Source: Oscarella lobularis (taxonomy: Eukaryota > Porifera > Homoscleromorpha > Homosclerophorida > Oscarellidae). Taken from it: a stretch of DNA of 64,000 nucleotides. Below, piece by piece: positions 26,901-35,750 of this stretch. Numbering within the stretch: position 1 is the stretch's first letter; the number at the start of each line of letters is the position of its first letter. The stretch spans positions 186,001-250,000 of the forward strand of contig NC_089178.1 in assembly GCF_947507565.1 (NCBI RefSeq). Reading direction: 5' to 3'. The notes under the pieces were generated by a model. The model was not told the DNA's origin, searched no databases, and saw only the letters and a program-made list of their open reading frames with translations. The position numbers and the translations under genes are program-made.

Positions 26901-29194
26901 GTTGTAGTCGTTGTAGCCGTTGTAGTCGTTGTAGCCGTTGTACCCGTTGTAGTCGTTGTAGCCGTTGTAGTCATTGTAGCCGTTGTAGTCGTTGTAGCCG
27001 TTGTAGTCGTTGTAGCCGTTGTAGCCGTTGTAGTCGTTGTAGCCGTTGTAGTCATTGTAGCCGTTGTAGTCGTTGTAGCCGTTGTAGTCGTTGTAGTCGT
27101 TGTAGCCGTTGTAGTCGTTGTAGCCGTTGTAGTCGTTGTAGCCGTTGTAGCCGTTGTAGCCGTTGTAGCCGTTGTAGTCGTTGTAGCCGTTGTAGTCGTT
27201 GTAGTCGTTGTAGTCCTTGTAGCCGTTGCAGTCATTGTAGTCATTGTAGTCATTGTAGTCGTTGTAGCCGTTGTAGTCGTTGTAGCCGTTGTAGTCGTTG
27301 TAGTCGTTGTAGCCGTTGTAGTCGTTGTAGTTTCTTGCCGGAATATATACACCGCCTTCCGGCGGAGTACGTACACTGCCTTCCGGAATATATACACCGC
27401 TTTCCGGAATATATACACCGCCTGCCGGCGGAGTACGTACACCGCTTGCCGAAATATATACACCGCTTGACGGAATATATACACCGCTTGCCGGAATATA
27501 TACACCGCTTGCCGGCGGAGTACGTACACGCCTGCCGGAATATATACACCGCTTGCCGGCGGAGTACGTACACCGCTTGCCGGAATATATACACCGCTTC
27601 CCGGCGGAGTACGTACACGCCTGCCGGAATATATACACCGCTTGCCGGCGGAGTACGTACACCGCTTGCCGGAATATATACACCGCTTGCCGGCGGAGTA
27701 CGTACACGCCTGCCGGAATATATAAACCGCCTGCCGGCGGAGTTCGTACACCGCTTGCCGGAATATATACACCGCTTGCCGGCGGAGTACGTACATGCTT
27801 TCCGGTATATTTACACCGCTTGCCGGAATATATACACCGCCTGCCGGAATATATACACCGCCTGCCGGCGGAGTACGTACACCGCTTGCCGGAATATATA
27901 CACCGCTTGCCGGCGGAGTACGTACACGCCTGCCGGAATATATACACCGCTTGCCGGAATATATACACTGTTTGCCGGAATATATACACCGCCTGCCGGC
28001 GGAGTACGTACACACCTGCCGGAATATATACACCGCTTGCCGGAATATATACACCGCTTGCCGGAATATATACACCGCTTGCCGGAATATATACACCGCT
28101 TGCCGTCGGAGTACGTACACCGCTTTGCCGGAATATATACACCGCCTGCCGGAATATATACACCGCCTGCCGGCGGAGTACGTACACCGCTTGCCGGAAT
28201 ATATACACCGCTTGCCGTTGTAGTCGTTGTAGTCGTTGTAGTCGTTGTAGTCATTGTAGCCGTTGCAGTCCTTGTAGTCATTGTACTCATTGTAGCCGTT
28301 GTAGTCGTTGTAGCCGTTGTAGTCATTGTAGTCGTTGTAGCCGTTGTAGTGGTTGTAGCCTTTGTAGCCTTTGTAGCCGTTGTGGTAGTTGTTGTAGTTG
28401 TAGCCGTTGTAGTTTCTTGCAGGAATATATACACCGCCTTCCGGCGGAGTACGTACACTGCCTTCCGGAATATATACACCGCTTTCCGGAATATATACAC
28501 CGCCTGCCGGCGGAGTACGTACACCGCTTGCCGAAATATATACACCGCTTGACGGAATATATACAACGCTTGCCGGAATATATACACCGCTTGCCGGCGG
28601 AGTACGTACACGCCTGCCGGAATATATACACCGCTTGCCGGCGGAGTACGTACACGCCTGCCGGAATATATACACCGCCTGCCGGAATATATACACCGCT
28701 TGTCGGCGGAGTACGTACACGCCTGCCGGTATATATACACCGCTTTCCGGAATATATACACCGTCTGCCGGAATATATACACCGGGAGTACGTACACCGC
28801 TTGCCGGAATATATACACCGCTTGCCGGAATATATACACCTCCTGCCGGCGGATACGTACACTGCTTGCCGTAATGTTAATGATATATCCCCTGGGGATC
28901 CCAGTCCTTGTGACGCAATCACGCCCCCAGATTGGAAATACAGTTCGGGTTTCGTGAGTGAGGAAATGATTCGCGAGCACCTGCCCCCCGCCGACGCGTC
29001 CACGCAGATTTATGTGCGGTCCGCCGCCCATGATCAAATACGCGTGTCTTCCCAATTTGGAGAAACACGGCCTTCGCTCCCCAAATGCACTTCGCTTTTT
29101 GAAGCTGCAACATTGTTTTGGAGGCTCGCCACGAGTTCCTTATTTTTCGTTGTCTTGTTTTTTGGTTTATTGTGGCACCAAGAGTTACGCGTAG
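20914..29194 (+). CDS. CYB5R: NADH-cytochrome b5 reductase with a 6.9 kb satellite intron; reading frame disrupted
   Basis: FAD/NADH diaphorase of the CYB5R family, which passes electrons from NADH to cytochrome b5 at ER or mitochondrial outer membranes. A possible N-terminal anchor ([18 protein letters not shown]) precedes [46 protein letters not shown] (FAD site RPYT), [53 protein letters not shown], then after the long intron [20 protein letters not shown] and [19 protein letters not shown]. Frame problems: a one-base loss after RFRFA (21229-21232), one extra A in an A7 run (21957-21963), a net 2-base loss or 1-base gain between IYV and CGPPPM (29014-29017), and perhaps a fourth between the anchor and CLDP. 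The usual terminal stop after LRF is also absent. Either a decaying pseudogene or unpolished indels beside the satellite. Confidence 0.85.
23693..23880. repeat. Type B 9-bp repeat block 1
   Basis: About 20 degenerate TTGTAGYCG/TTGTAGTCATTG units, ending in TTGTGGTAGTTGTTGTAG, closely similar in sequence and length to block 3 at 28217-28413. Confidence 0.92.
25173..27331. repeat. Type B 9-bp repeat block 2 (about 240 units)
   Basis: About 2.16 kb of TTGTAGCCG and TTGTAGTCG units. Rare marker variants recur at multiples of 9: TTGTAGGCG at 25341 and 25602 (261 bp = 29 units apart) and TTGTACCCG near 26238 and 26940 (702 bp = 78 units apart), which shows higher-order duplication. Confidence 0.95.
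28217..28413. repeat. Type B 9-bp repeat block 3
   Basis: Short degenerate block resembling block 1, including the TTGTGGTAGTTGTTGTAG end before TTTCTTGC. Confidence 0.92.
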
Positions 29195-29376
29195 AGCTGC
29201 TCCTTTCTATAGACTCTTCGCATCACATCAACATAGGTTTAGTATTAGGGTTTCCCTATATATTTGCACAATGACGTTACACTAGCACAGAGCTGACTAA
29301 CTGAACCTCAAGCGGATAAAAACTGCATGCGACTACGTCTACAAAACCGATACATGATGGGTCTCACGCTAGATAC

Positions 29377-29949
29377 TTAGTCCTGTACAGGGCTGACTTG
29401 TACGACGCGATTCCACGTGTCTCCCTCTTTCTTTTTCACCTTGTATGAGATTTCCCCGACGCTTGCTAGGATTCCCAGTAATAGGGCTATGATTGCTAAG
29501 GCGTTCTCGTCGCCGCGGTAGAAACTTATGATATTCGTTGTCATTGTTACCATGACGTTGATTGGAATCGTTAGAAACGAAATAGCGAGGATTAAGCAGT
29601 GGTTCTTTTGAAATTGCTTTGCTAAACGCGCGCTCGTTTCCATGAGAATAACCCAGAGAACGAAGGCGATTGCCAAGCTAAAGTGAAAGCACGCTCCGAC
29701 GAAAGAGGCCGTTGAACTTAGAGCCACTTCCTCGTTCTTTTTCTGTCTCGTGGAGATGAGCCATTCGACGATGCCGGTGGACTGTGAGAAAGGCGAGGAC
29801 GGCGACGCAGAGAGACCTCGGCGAAGGAGCCATAAGGGTAAAGTGAAAGCTGTGCTCAAGGTGGCATGGGTGCGGGGGATTTGAGCCAAGGAGGCGTCTT
29901 GCACTTTCGGCAACTCATCGAGTACATTTAAATAATCGGCAATACCCAC
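29377..29949 (-). CDS. Small multi-pass membrane protein, unknown, intronless
   Basis: 190-residue open frame, convergent with CYB5R. Three strong hydrophobic segments follow a less hydrophobic N-terminal third: FVGACFHFSLAIAFVLWVIL, LILAISFLTIPINVMVTMTT and ALAIIALLLGILASVGEISY; a weaker one (FTLPLWLLRRG) lies near residue 35-45. The tail is charged (YKVKKKEGDTWNR). I do not recognise the family. That it is, or was, a real gene is supported by a degenerate copy of its middle part at about 32317-32475 on the same strand. No introns. Confidence 0.6.
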   Translation of the reverse strand: MGIADYLNVLDELPKVQDASLAQIPRTHATLSTAFTLPLWLLRRGLSASPSSPFSQSTGIVEWLISTRQKKNEEVALSSTASFVGACFHFSLAIAFVLWVILMETSARLAKQFQKNHCLILAISFLTIPINVMVTMTTNIISFYRGDENALAIIALLLGILASVGEISYKVKKKEGDTWNRVVQVSPVQD

Positions 29950-30237
29950 GACTTCTAATAATAGTTCGGCCCCAGGGATTCGTAGGAAATGCTCTTGGCT
30001 CTCTCTCTCTCTCTCCTTATTCGAGTTCGTTTCTCCAGCTGCAGCTTAGTCGTCGAGCTGCCACTGCACCATGGGGCCAGGAAATCGTCCACCTTGAAAT
30101 GACTTTGTCTTCTCTTTCTTCCTACATGTGACGTACTGTACGTAGACTTGAGAGCGATCTGTTTGGGCTGCATGGACGGGCCTTGTTTGGACAAATAAAT
30201 AGTGGATGAATAAATAATAAGAAGCATTCCTCGCGTT

Positions 30238-30903
30238 AAAGTCTTTCACTCTCTTCCGCCTTTCTTTTGAGACAAGAGGCACTTCGTCGCTGTTAATCCG
30301 GGTTTGGAGACACCGACGCGGAGCGATAAAATCGAACTGCCATCGCGTTTGCTTCGAGAAACAGCGCTGACGAGCCATTACCATAGAGTCTTACAACAGT
30401 TTTATTTCATACAAAAAGAAAAAACGTTGCATGCGCTCGATCGCTCGCAAACTCCTTCCAATCGTTCCTTCTTCGATTTGATCGTTTCGTCTTCGTTTTC
30501 TTCAGCTTTCTCGTCCATATTTCCACCTAGAAAACATCCCGTCGTTCCGTCGTCGATTTCTTGAGCTCTTTCGTCACGTTTCCGCCGAAAAAAGAAGAAG
30601 ATTTGTCTCTGTCGTTCCGTATTCGATTTCTCGAGCTCTCTCCTTCACGCTTCCACCTAGAAAAAAAGAAAAAAATTAGTATCTGTCAAAAAATCGTTGT
30701 ACGTACCTTTTTGCTGCGTCCGTATTCGCGCTATCCAGGCTACACCGCGCGGAGGTTCGGACGCTTCGTAGCCCAAGGCAGCCACCGCAAAAGCAATGGC
30801 CACCCGTTCCAAAAAGTGTCGGGCGAGCCACGACGTCATCAGCCACCCCACCGGTACCCGCCTGGATGAGAGACGGCCCCTAATACCGTAGTCCCCCGGC
30901 GCG
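30238..30903. repeat. Segmental duplication, copy 2 (partner 19741-20471)
   Basis: Direct-repeat partner of the segment after muskelin. The two copies flank the CYB5R gene and its satellite about 10 kb apart. Copy 2 has one ~70 bp unit fewer. Differences are scattered substitutions and small indels. Confidence 0.85.
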
Positions 30904-31091
30904 GTGGTACCAAAACCCTTCGGTATGTGTTCCTGAGAAGAACCGGGGCTACTGGAAGTGGAGAGCGGCCGACCACCGTTTGTAGGAGTCGACAGTAAAG
31001 ACAGTGCATGCCGGAATCGAAGTCTCCTGGGTCGGATTATCTTTGGTCTAATCGCACTGTCGGGTGAGAAAAGTGCCGGCAACCAGGCCAT
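30574..31091 (-). CDS. Putative small mitochondrial single-pass protein (parental copy)
   Basis: Two-exon model, about 155 residues. Exon 1 (31091-30707) starts MAWLPALFSPDSAIRP; the first 45 residues are Arg/Ser/Leu-rich without acidic residues and resemble a mitochondrial targeting sequence. Next come GDYGIRGRLSSRRVPVGW, a hydrophobic stretch HFLERVAIAFAVAALGYEA, and the conserved block EPPRGVAWIARIRTQQK. The donor is GTACGT and the second exon (from 30656) gives GGSVKERAREIEYGTTETN to the stop at 30574. A paralogue at 53163-53629 keeps DYG, EPPRGVAW, the IRT motif and the same intron position, which supports both as real genes. I do not recognise the family; mitochondrial location is inferred. 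Downstream mini-exon-like units (ERAQEIDDGTTG) might give alternative ends. Confidence 0.5.
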
Positions 31092-31561
31092 GGTTGAACA
31101 CCCCCTCTGAGCCGTTTCTCACTCGAGCCTAACGTGAGTCGTGCCCATTAGCGACAATAAGACCGCAGTAATCGCGAATCCCAGTGCGTAGACCGAGGCC
31201 GAAGCCCCCCATTGCCCTGCCTACAGGCTCCGGCACGGCATTATACCGTGGGCCACGCTGAGTCAACTATCCAGACTTGCCTTTTGCCAAATCTCCCGGG
31301 TCGATCCGTCAAGGACGAGACGCAGATTGCTCCGCGACCCATCCACCCTCAGCCGCAACTGAAGGAAATTGGGGCGCGCTCTGCTTTTATACTGTGGCCC
31401 CGCCCATCGCTCTGATTGGCTTGCTGGTTTCCGCTCTTCGTGCTCATTGGCTCTTTGGAAAGAAGGTGTCAAAAGGCAAACCGGTTTCGATTCCGGTTTG
31501 ACGAAATATTGCATAACGATTTCGGTTAGAGGCGACAGATATCGCACCTACATCGAACAAG
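31092..31561. promoter_or_regulatory. Upstream region with CCAAT and GC boxes
   Basis: 470 bp without a supported gene. Around 31390-31460 it shows a GC box (GGCCCCGCCC) and two inverted CCAAT boxes (CTGATTGGCTT, CTCATTGGCTC). At the right edge CAAGATGGCG matches a YY1-type start element. It probably serves the minus-strand gene at 31091 and a possible plus-strand gene at 31562. Confidence 0.5.
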
Positions 31562-31867
31562 ATGGCGAAGAAAACGTGGCCACGACGAAACGAAATCGCT
31601 GTTAGGTACGTCTTTTCGTTGTTTTTCGCCGCTCATTTCGTCGCACGAAGATACGGGCGTCCGATTCACGTGATATGGAGTGATCGATGGGGAAGAAGTT
31701 CGTTTCGAGGCCATTCTCGACCGAATTCGAGCGAAACGCGGCGTCTACTACGATTAATCTGCAGAGAAGTAGGAGCGCAACTCGTCGTTCGCTTGGAAAA
31801 TCGAAGGAGAACGTCGAATTGCTTTCCTAGCGCCTCGAGCGAACTTTCCGAGCTAAGTAAGACCTAA
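31562..31867 (+). CDS. Possible small gene or first exon, unknown
   Basis: ATG at 31562 lies in a strong YY1/Kozak-like context (CAAGATGGCG) next to CCAAT boxes and starts MAKKTWPRRNEIAVR. A good donor (GTTAG|GTACGT) follows, so the unspliced frame to 31867 is probably not the true product. I could not assemble convincing further exons. Unknown protein; low certainty that it codes. Confidence 0.25.
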   Translation: MAKKTWPRRNEIAVRYVFSLFFAAHFVARRYGRPIHVIWSDRWGRSSFRGHSRPNSSETRRLLRLICREVGAQLVVRLENRRRTSNCFPSASSELSELSKT

Positions 31868-32316
31868 AACGCTCTTTTTTCTGTAAGGCGAATGCAGTTT
31901 CGAAGTCTAGACGCGTTCGAACGTCTCGGTTCAGCGGAAAAGGCAGTCGTTTCGAAAAGAGCGAAATTCGTATGAAACGTGTTAGAATATTACGAAAGGG
32001 GGTCACTTTTGCATTTTAGACGATTCGATTTCAGTCCGAAGTAAAACTTGGAAATTTTCAGCCTAAAGGAATCAACAAAGGAATTTTTAATTAATTAATT
32101 AATTAATTAACAAGTAAGAAATCCTAGTATAGAGTCTCTTTTTCATGAACCAGTAGACTTTCTCTCTCCTTTTCTCTTGAAGGTCAATCTGTATCTGGAT
32201 GGAAATAAAGCTTTCGAATGAATTCTCACAGTAAGCGTTTTGAATTTCCCCATTCATTGCTCTCCTTTACCTACTATAAATTATTTAATCCAGAAGGCCG
32301 CCGCAGATCTTCGTGT
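31868..32316. other. Gene-poor stretch with a TTAA microsatellite
   Basis: No supported gene. Holds an AATT/TTAA run at about 32089-32110 and weakly coding short frames that could be later exons of a 31562 gene. Confidence 0.5.
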
Positions 32317-32475
32317 GAAATTGCTTCGCCAAACGCGTGCTCGTTTCCATGAGAACAACCCAGAGAACAAAGGCAATTGCCAAGTCAAAGTGGACACAAA
32401 GGAGCCGCCGTAAAGGTAAAGTCAAAGCTGAATGCGGGGGATTTGTATTGCACTTTCGGCCAACTAATCTTGTTG
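32317..32475 (-). pseudogene. Degenerate fragment of the 29377-29949 membrane-protein gene
   Basis: Nucleotide similarity to 29613-29921 in the same orientation: shared blocks include GAAATTGCTT, GCTCGTTTCCATGAGAA, AACCCAGAGAAC and TTGCACTTTCGGC. The middle (about 130 bp of the parent) is deleted and the frame is broken. A dead partial duplicate. Confidence 0.75.
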
Positions 32476-32552
32476 ATACACGTCAGGGTTAAACGTTAGT
32501 AAGAATGTTAAGAAGAGTGTCATTCTCCTTCCGGCTCTCCCTCCCTGCATCA

Positions 32553-33905
32553 TCAAACTGCTCCGGCTAGTTTGCATTGGATTGCCCACACGGTATCGGT
32601 TGCCGTGATGAACAATGTTTTATTCTCCATTCCTCCGAAGCAACAGTTGGCCGCTGTTTTTGGAGTACGAATGACGCACAACTGGCGACCGTCAGGGCTG
32701 AAAACCTGCATCATTAACTACTAGTAGTAGAGCAATGTAGTTGATGAAGCTAATTTATAGTACCTGTACTCCCTCCCAAGTTCCCGCGTACAAATTGCCT
32801 TTAACGTCGCACCTAATACCGTCTGGCACGCCTAAAGCAATTTCTTTCGTATTGAATTAGATGTTTTAAGACTGCGTGAGTGCTTGCTTTTGTCAAAGCT
32901 GTCGATCAGGACTTTGCCGTTTTCTAATTCTTTTTCGTTTTTGACGTCGTACATTTGGATGTTGTGTGGATTGTTCCAGTCCACGACGGGATCGCAAACT
33001 TCGTCGCACTTTGGATAGGCGACGGCTCCCGTATCGACGACGTAGAGTTTGGATTCGTCAGGCGAGAAACACAATCCATTTGGTCTCATTACGTCTTTGG
33101 AAACGACGCTAATTTCTGTCCCATCAGGAGACAGACGGTAAACGTAGCAGCCCTCTTGCTGTTGCTAAAACAATTAGATAAATGAATGAGTAAATGGCCT
33201 TTGTTCCTTTGTTTTGTACACTAAAACCTGTGATAGCTAGCGGCCTTCTACACGTAACAACTTTTGTCTAACGATGGCCGCAGTATAGAGGTTTTACTGT
33301 ACTAATTTCGTAGGGGAATGGGGGACGCACTGGAGAGCTGTGTCCTTCGGAAACGCTACAACCGTAATCAGGATCCGTGAACCAAATCGAGCCGTCCGAT
33401 TTGACAATAACGTCGTTAGGCGAGTTGAACGGTTTGCCGTCGTAAAATTGCGCCACACTTTCTTCCGTCTGGTGAAGAAAGCAATCAATAGTAAAAAGTT
33501 CTGTGCTCTGACTACACGTACATTGGCGGCCGAAGTCAGAGTGGTCCTGGTGATTCTCCTTGCACGATGCTCGCATGTGATAAGCCTTCCTTCTTTGTCA
33601 ATACAATTGCCGTTCGAATTGTGGCTTGGCTAAATAGGAGGCTACACCTTCGCCCCGCCCTCCTCCCCAATTCGAAAGCGCACCTTTCTGAACACTTTAC
33701 ATTTGTCTGATTCACAAATCCAGACGTACATGGTGCTTGTTCGAACGTCGCTGAAGTAGAGGCTATTCGTCCTGTGTGAGTACGCCGGTCCTTCGCACCA
33801 GATCAATTTTGCGTCGTCTGGCGTCAGTTTCTTTGCTGTAGCACTCTCGTCTATTATATCTCGACCCTCGTTGCATTTGACTTCTACTCGAACTTGCTGC
33901 TGCAT
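32553..33905 (-). CDS. SMP-30/gluconolactonase-family beta-propeller lactonase
   Basis: Five- or six-exon gene from ATG at 33905 (MQQQVRVEVKCNEGRD) to the stop at 32553. Family motifs: WCEGPAYSHRTNSLYFSD (metal-ligand Glu), CIDKEGRLITCEH, FNSPNDVIVKSDGSIWFTDP, DVMRPNGLCFSPDESKLYVV (metal-ligand Asn), GVPDGIRCDVKGNLYAG and NCCFGGMENKTLFITATDTV. The family hydrolyses sugar lactones with one divalent metal in a six-bladed propeller. It looks closer to bacterial/plant gluconolactonases (FTDPDYG type) than to vertebrate regucalcin. No signal peptide, so cytosolic. Shares a 59 bp start region with POGLUT1. Confidence 0.88.
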
Positions 33906-33964
33906 GGCTTCTCGCGTGACGTGTTGACACCCCGAACTTCCTTAGCTCACGCTAACAAGTAAAC
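33906..33964. promoter_or_regulatory. 59 bp bidirectional start region, lactonase / POGLUT1
   Basis: The two ATGs lie 59 bp apart. The interval contains CGCGTGACGTGT, a CRE/UPRE-like core. That would suit an ER protein gene, but the match is short. Confidence 0.45.
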
Positions 33965-35669
33965 ATGTGGACTACAGCGTGGATATTCTTTGTTCTTGCT
34001 CTAAGAGCAAGAGCCAGTGAACACTGCACTGCGGAAAAAGGATGTGAGGGACAGAGCGAAAGCGACGAGGGAGCGAAAAAGTACGAGAAGCAAAGTTCCG
34101 GAGGTAGGAAGTAGGATTCGTTCTCATTCAAAGCATTGCGAGTCTTTTGAGGACGATGGGACGGCTATTTCAAATCGATAAAAGCTGCCGTGGAAAGTCA
34201 CAAAGATTGTCCTAAGGAGAAGTGCTCCTGCTACAACGAGGTTCTGGAAAAAGATTTGGAATTGTGGAAGGACGGAATATCGGAAGAAACTTTTAATGAG
34301 GCCAAGCCAAAGGGGATTTATTATCAAATCATACGACACAGGCTCTATAGACAAAAAGACTGCATGTTTGCATTCAGGTAGTAGGTACATATTGTGCATA
34401 TTGATTGATGGCATTCTCTTACATACGCAGATGCAGTGGAATCGAATATTTTATATTGCAACTGGTCAAAGATTTGCCTGACATGGAGCTCGTGATCAAC
34501 GTTCAAGACTATCCCAAGGTAAATGTTCAGAGGAAAGAAGGAAGGTTAAAAAAGTATTTTCTGTCTTAGGTTCCAACTTGGTCTAAACCTCTTCCTGTTT
34601 TGTCCTTTAGCAAGGTCTGCTCGCTCGCTCTCTCGTCTCTATTGTTCTACCCCAATGGGTGATTTAGACTCCAAGAGAAAATGATATCATGTATCCAGCT
34701 TGGACTTTCTGGGAAGGAGGTCCAGCCGTTTGGCCTATTTATCCATCAGGTTTAGGAAAATGGGATGATCAAAGACTGATTATAACGAGGTCAGCCACGA
34801 CAGCCTAATTTTTAATAATTAGTTCTATTGTGACTGCCTATTGTTTTTTTGTGCAGAAAGGCAAAGGAGTGGCCATGGGAGAAGAAAGATCCAAGAGGAT
34901 TTTTTATTGGATCGAGAACAAGTGCTGAACGGGATCCTTTGATTTTGTTATCGCGTCAAAATCCCGAACTGGTCAACGCTTCTTACACGAAAAACCAAGC
35001 ATGGAAATCAGATGCAGTGAGCAGCAATAGGACTATTCCATCTTAACTAACTTAAACTCCTTTTTTTAGGACACTCTCGGTGCACCACCAGCAAAAGAAA
35101 TCAAACTAGAAGACCACTGCAATTACAGGTAACACGGCTTTTGCTCCTTTTGTCCTACACTAAAATCATATTGCTTATTTTAATAGATATTTGTTTAATT
35201 TTCGTGGGGTTGCAGCAAGCTTCCGATTCAAGCATCTGTTTTTATGTCACTCTCTCGTCTTTCACGTCGGTGACGAATGGATTGAGTTCTTTTATCCGCC
35301 TATCAAACCTTGGGTTCACTACATTCCCGTTTCAACCAGTCTCAATGAAGTCGAGTGAGTGTCTGAGGCAATCAAAAAAAGCGAGAAAGACACGCTCTTT
35401 TGAATTGTAGAGAATTGCTAGAGTTTGTGAAGGAGAATGACGATGTTGCGAAGGAAATTGCTGAGAGGTACTGTACGATTGCCTGCGCCTACGAATTGTT
35501 TTAATATTAGTATTTCATTCCCTAAAGGGGCTTCGATTTTGTGTGGAATCATTTGACAGTCGAAGACATTCTGTGCTATTGGAAGAAGCTTCTCAAAAAA
35601 TTGGCGAGGCTCGAAAAATGGAAACCCGTGAAGAAGGACGATCTTATAGAAATTGCCTCGAAGAACTAA
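33965..35669 (+). CDS. POGLUT1: Protein O-glucosyltransferase 1 (Rumi), CAP10 domain
   Basis: Multi-exon orthologue with an N-terminal signal peptide ([20 protein letters not shown]). Conserved: [142 protein letters not shown] and [19 protein letters not shown]. It transfers glucose, and in animals xylose, to serines of EGF repeats (C-x-S-x-P-C) of Notch in the ER. The CAP10 core is extremely conserved. Odd: the protein ends [12 protein letters not shown] without the KTEL/KDEL-type retention signal of vertebrate and fly enzymes. It could be retained differently, or an alternative last exon was missed. Confidence 0.95.
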
Positions 35670-35750
35670 AAATGTCTGTCAGGTAGTAGCTGAAGTTTTA
35701 CGTACACAGTAGCACTACAATGCCCGTCAGTTTGTGCGATATCCCGGCAA

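Larger units (their letters stand above)
22040..28876. repeat. Composite minisatellite array, type A (21/22 bp) and type B (9 bp) blocks
   Basis: Two unrelated repeat families alternate. Type A, at about 22040-23692, 23881-25172, 27332-28216 and 28414-28876, is built from 21 bp units like CCTGCCGGAATATATACAC and 22 bp units in which GGCGGAGTACGTACAC replaces the TATATA part (contains palindrome GTACGTAC). Type B blocks of TTGTAGYCG units lie between them. Every B-to-A junction reads TAGTTTCTTGC and every A-to-B junction ends in CCGTTGTAG, so the mosaic was copied as larger modules. Units of 9 and 21 bp with few stop codons leave very long open frames on both strands. Confidence 0.95.
22021..28930 (+). 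other. 6,910 bp intron of CYB5R filled by a composite minisatellite
   Basis: Donor GTAAGA directly after CCACCCGAAG (codons PPE plus one base) and acceptor CCCCCAG before ATTGGAAATAC. Phase is consistent on both sides (PPE|DWKYSSG). Other introns in the window are mostly 40-100 bp, so this one is roughly 100 times longer, and nearly all of it is tandem repeat. Confidence 0.85.

Noticed and set aside
22002-28208. 2,068-codon minus-strand open frame and several long plus-strand frames in the satellite
   Set aside because: They are open because 9- and 21-bp units lack stops. No start context, no conserved domain, open on both strands, and they lie in an intron whose flanking exons join in phase.
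22040-28876. CRISPR-like array
   Set aside because: Units are directly tandem with no unique spacers, and the genome is animal.
31092-31561. Structured RNA gene (tRNA, snRNA or rRNA fragment)
   Set aside because: No tRNA A/B boxes or known snRNA motifs found; CCAAT and GC boxes indicate promoter.
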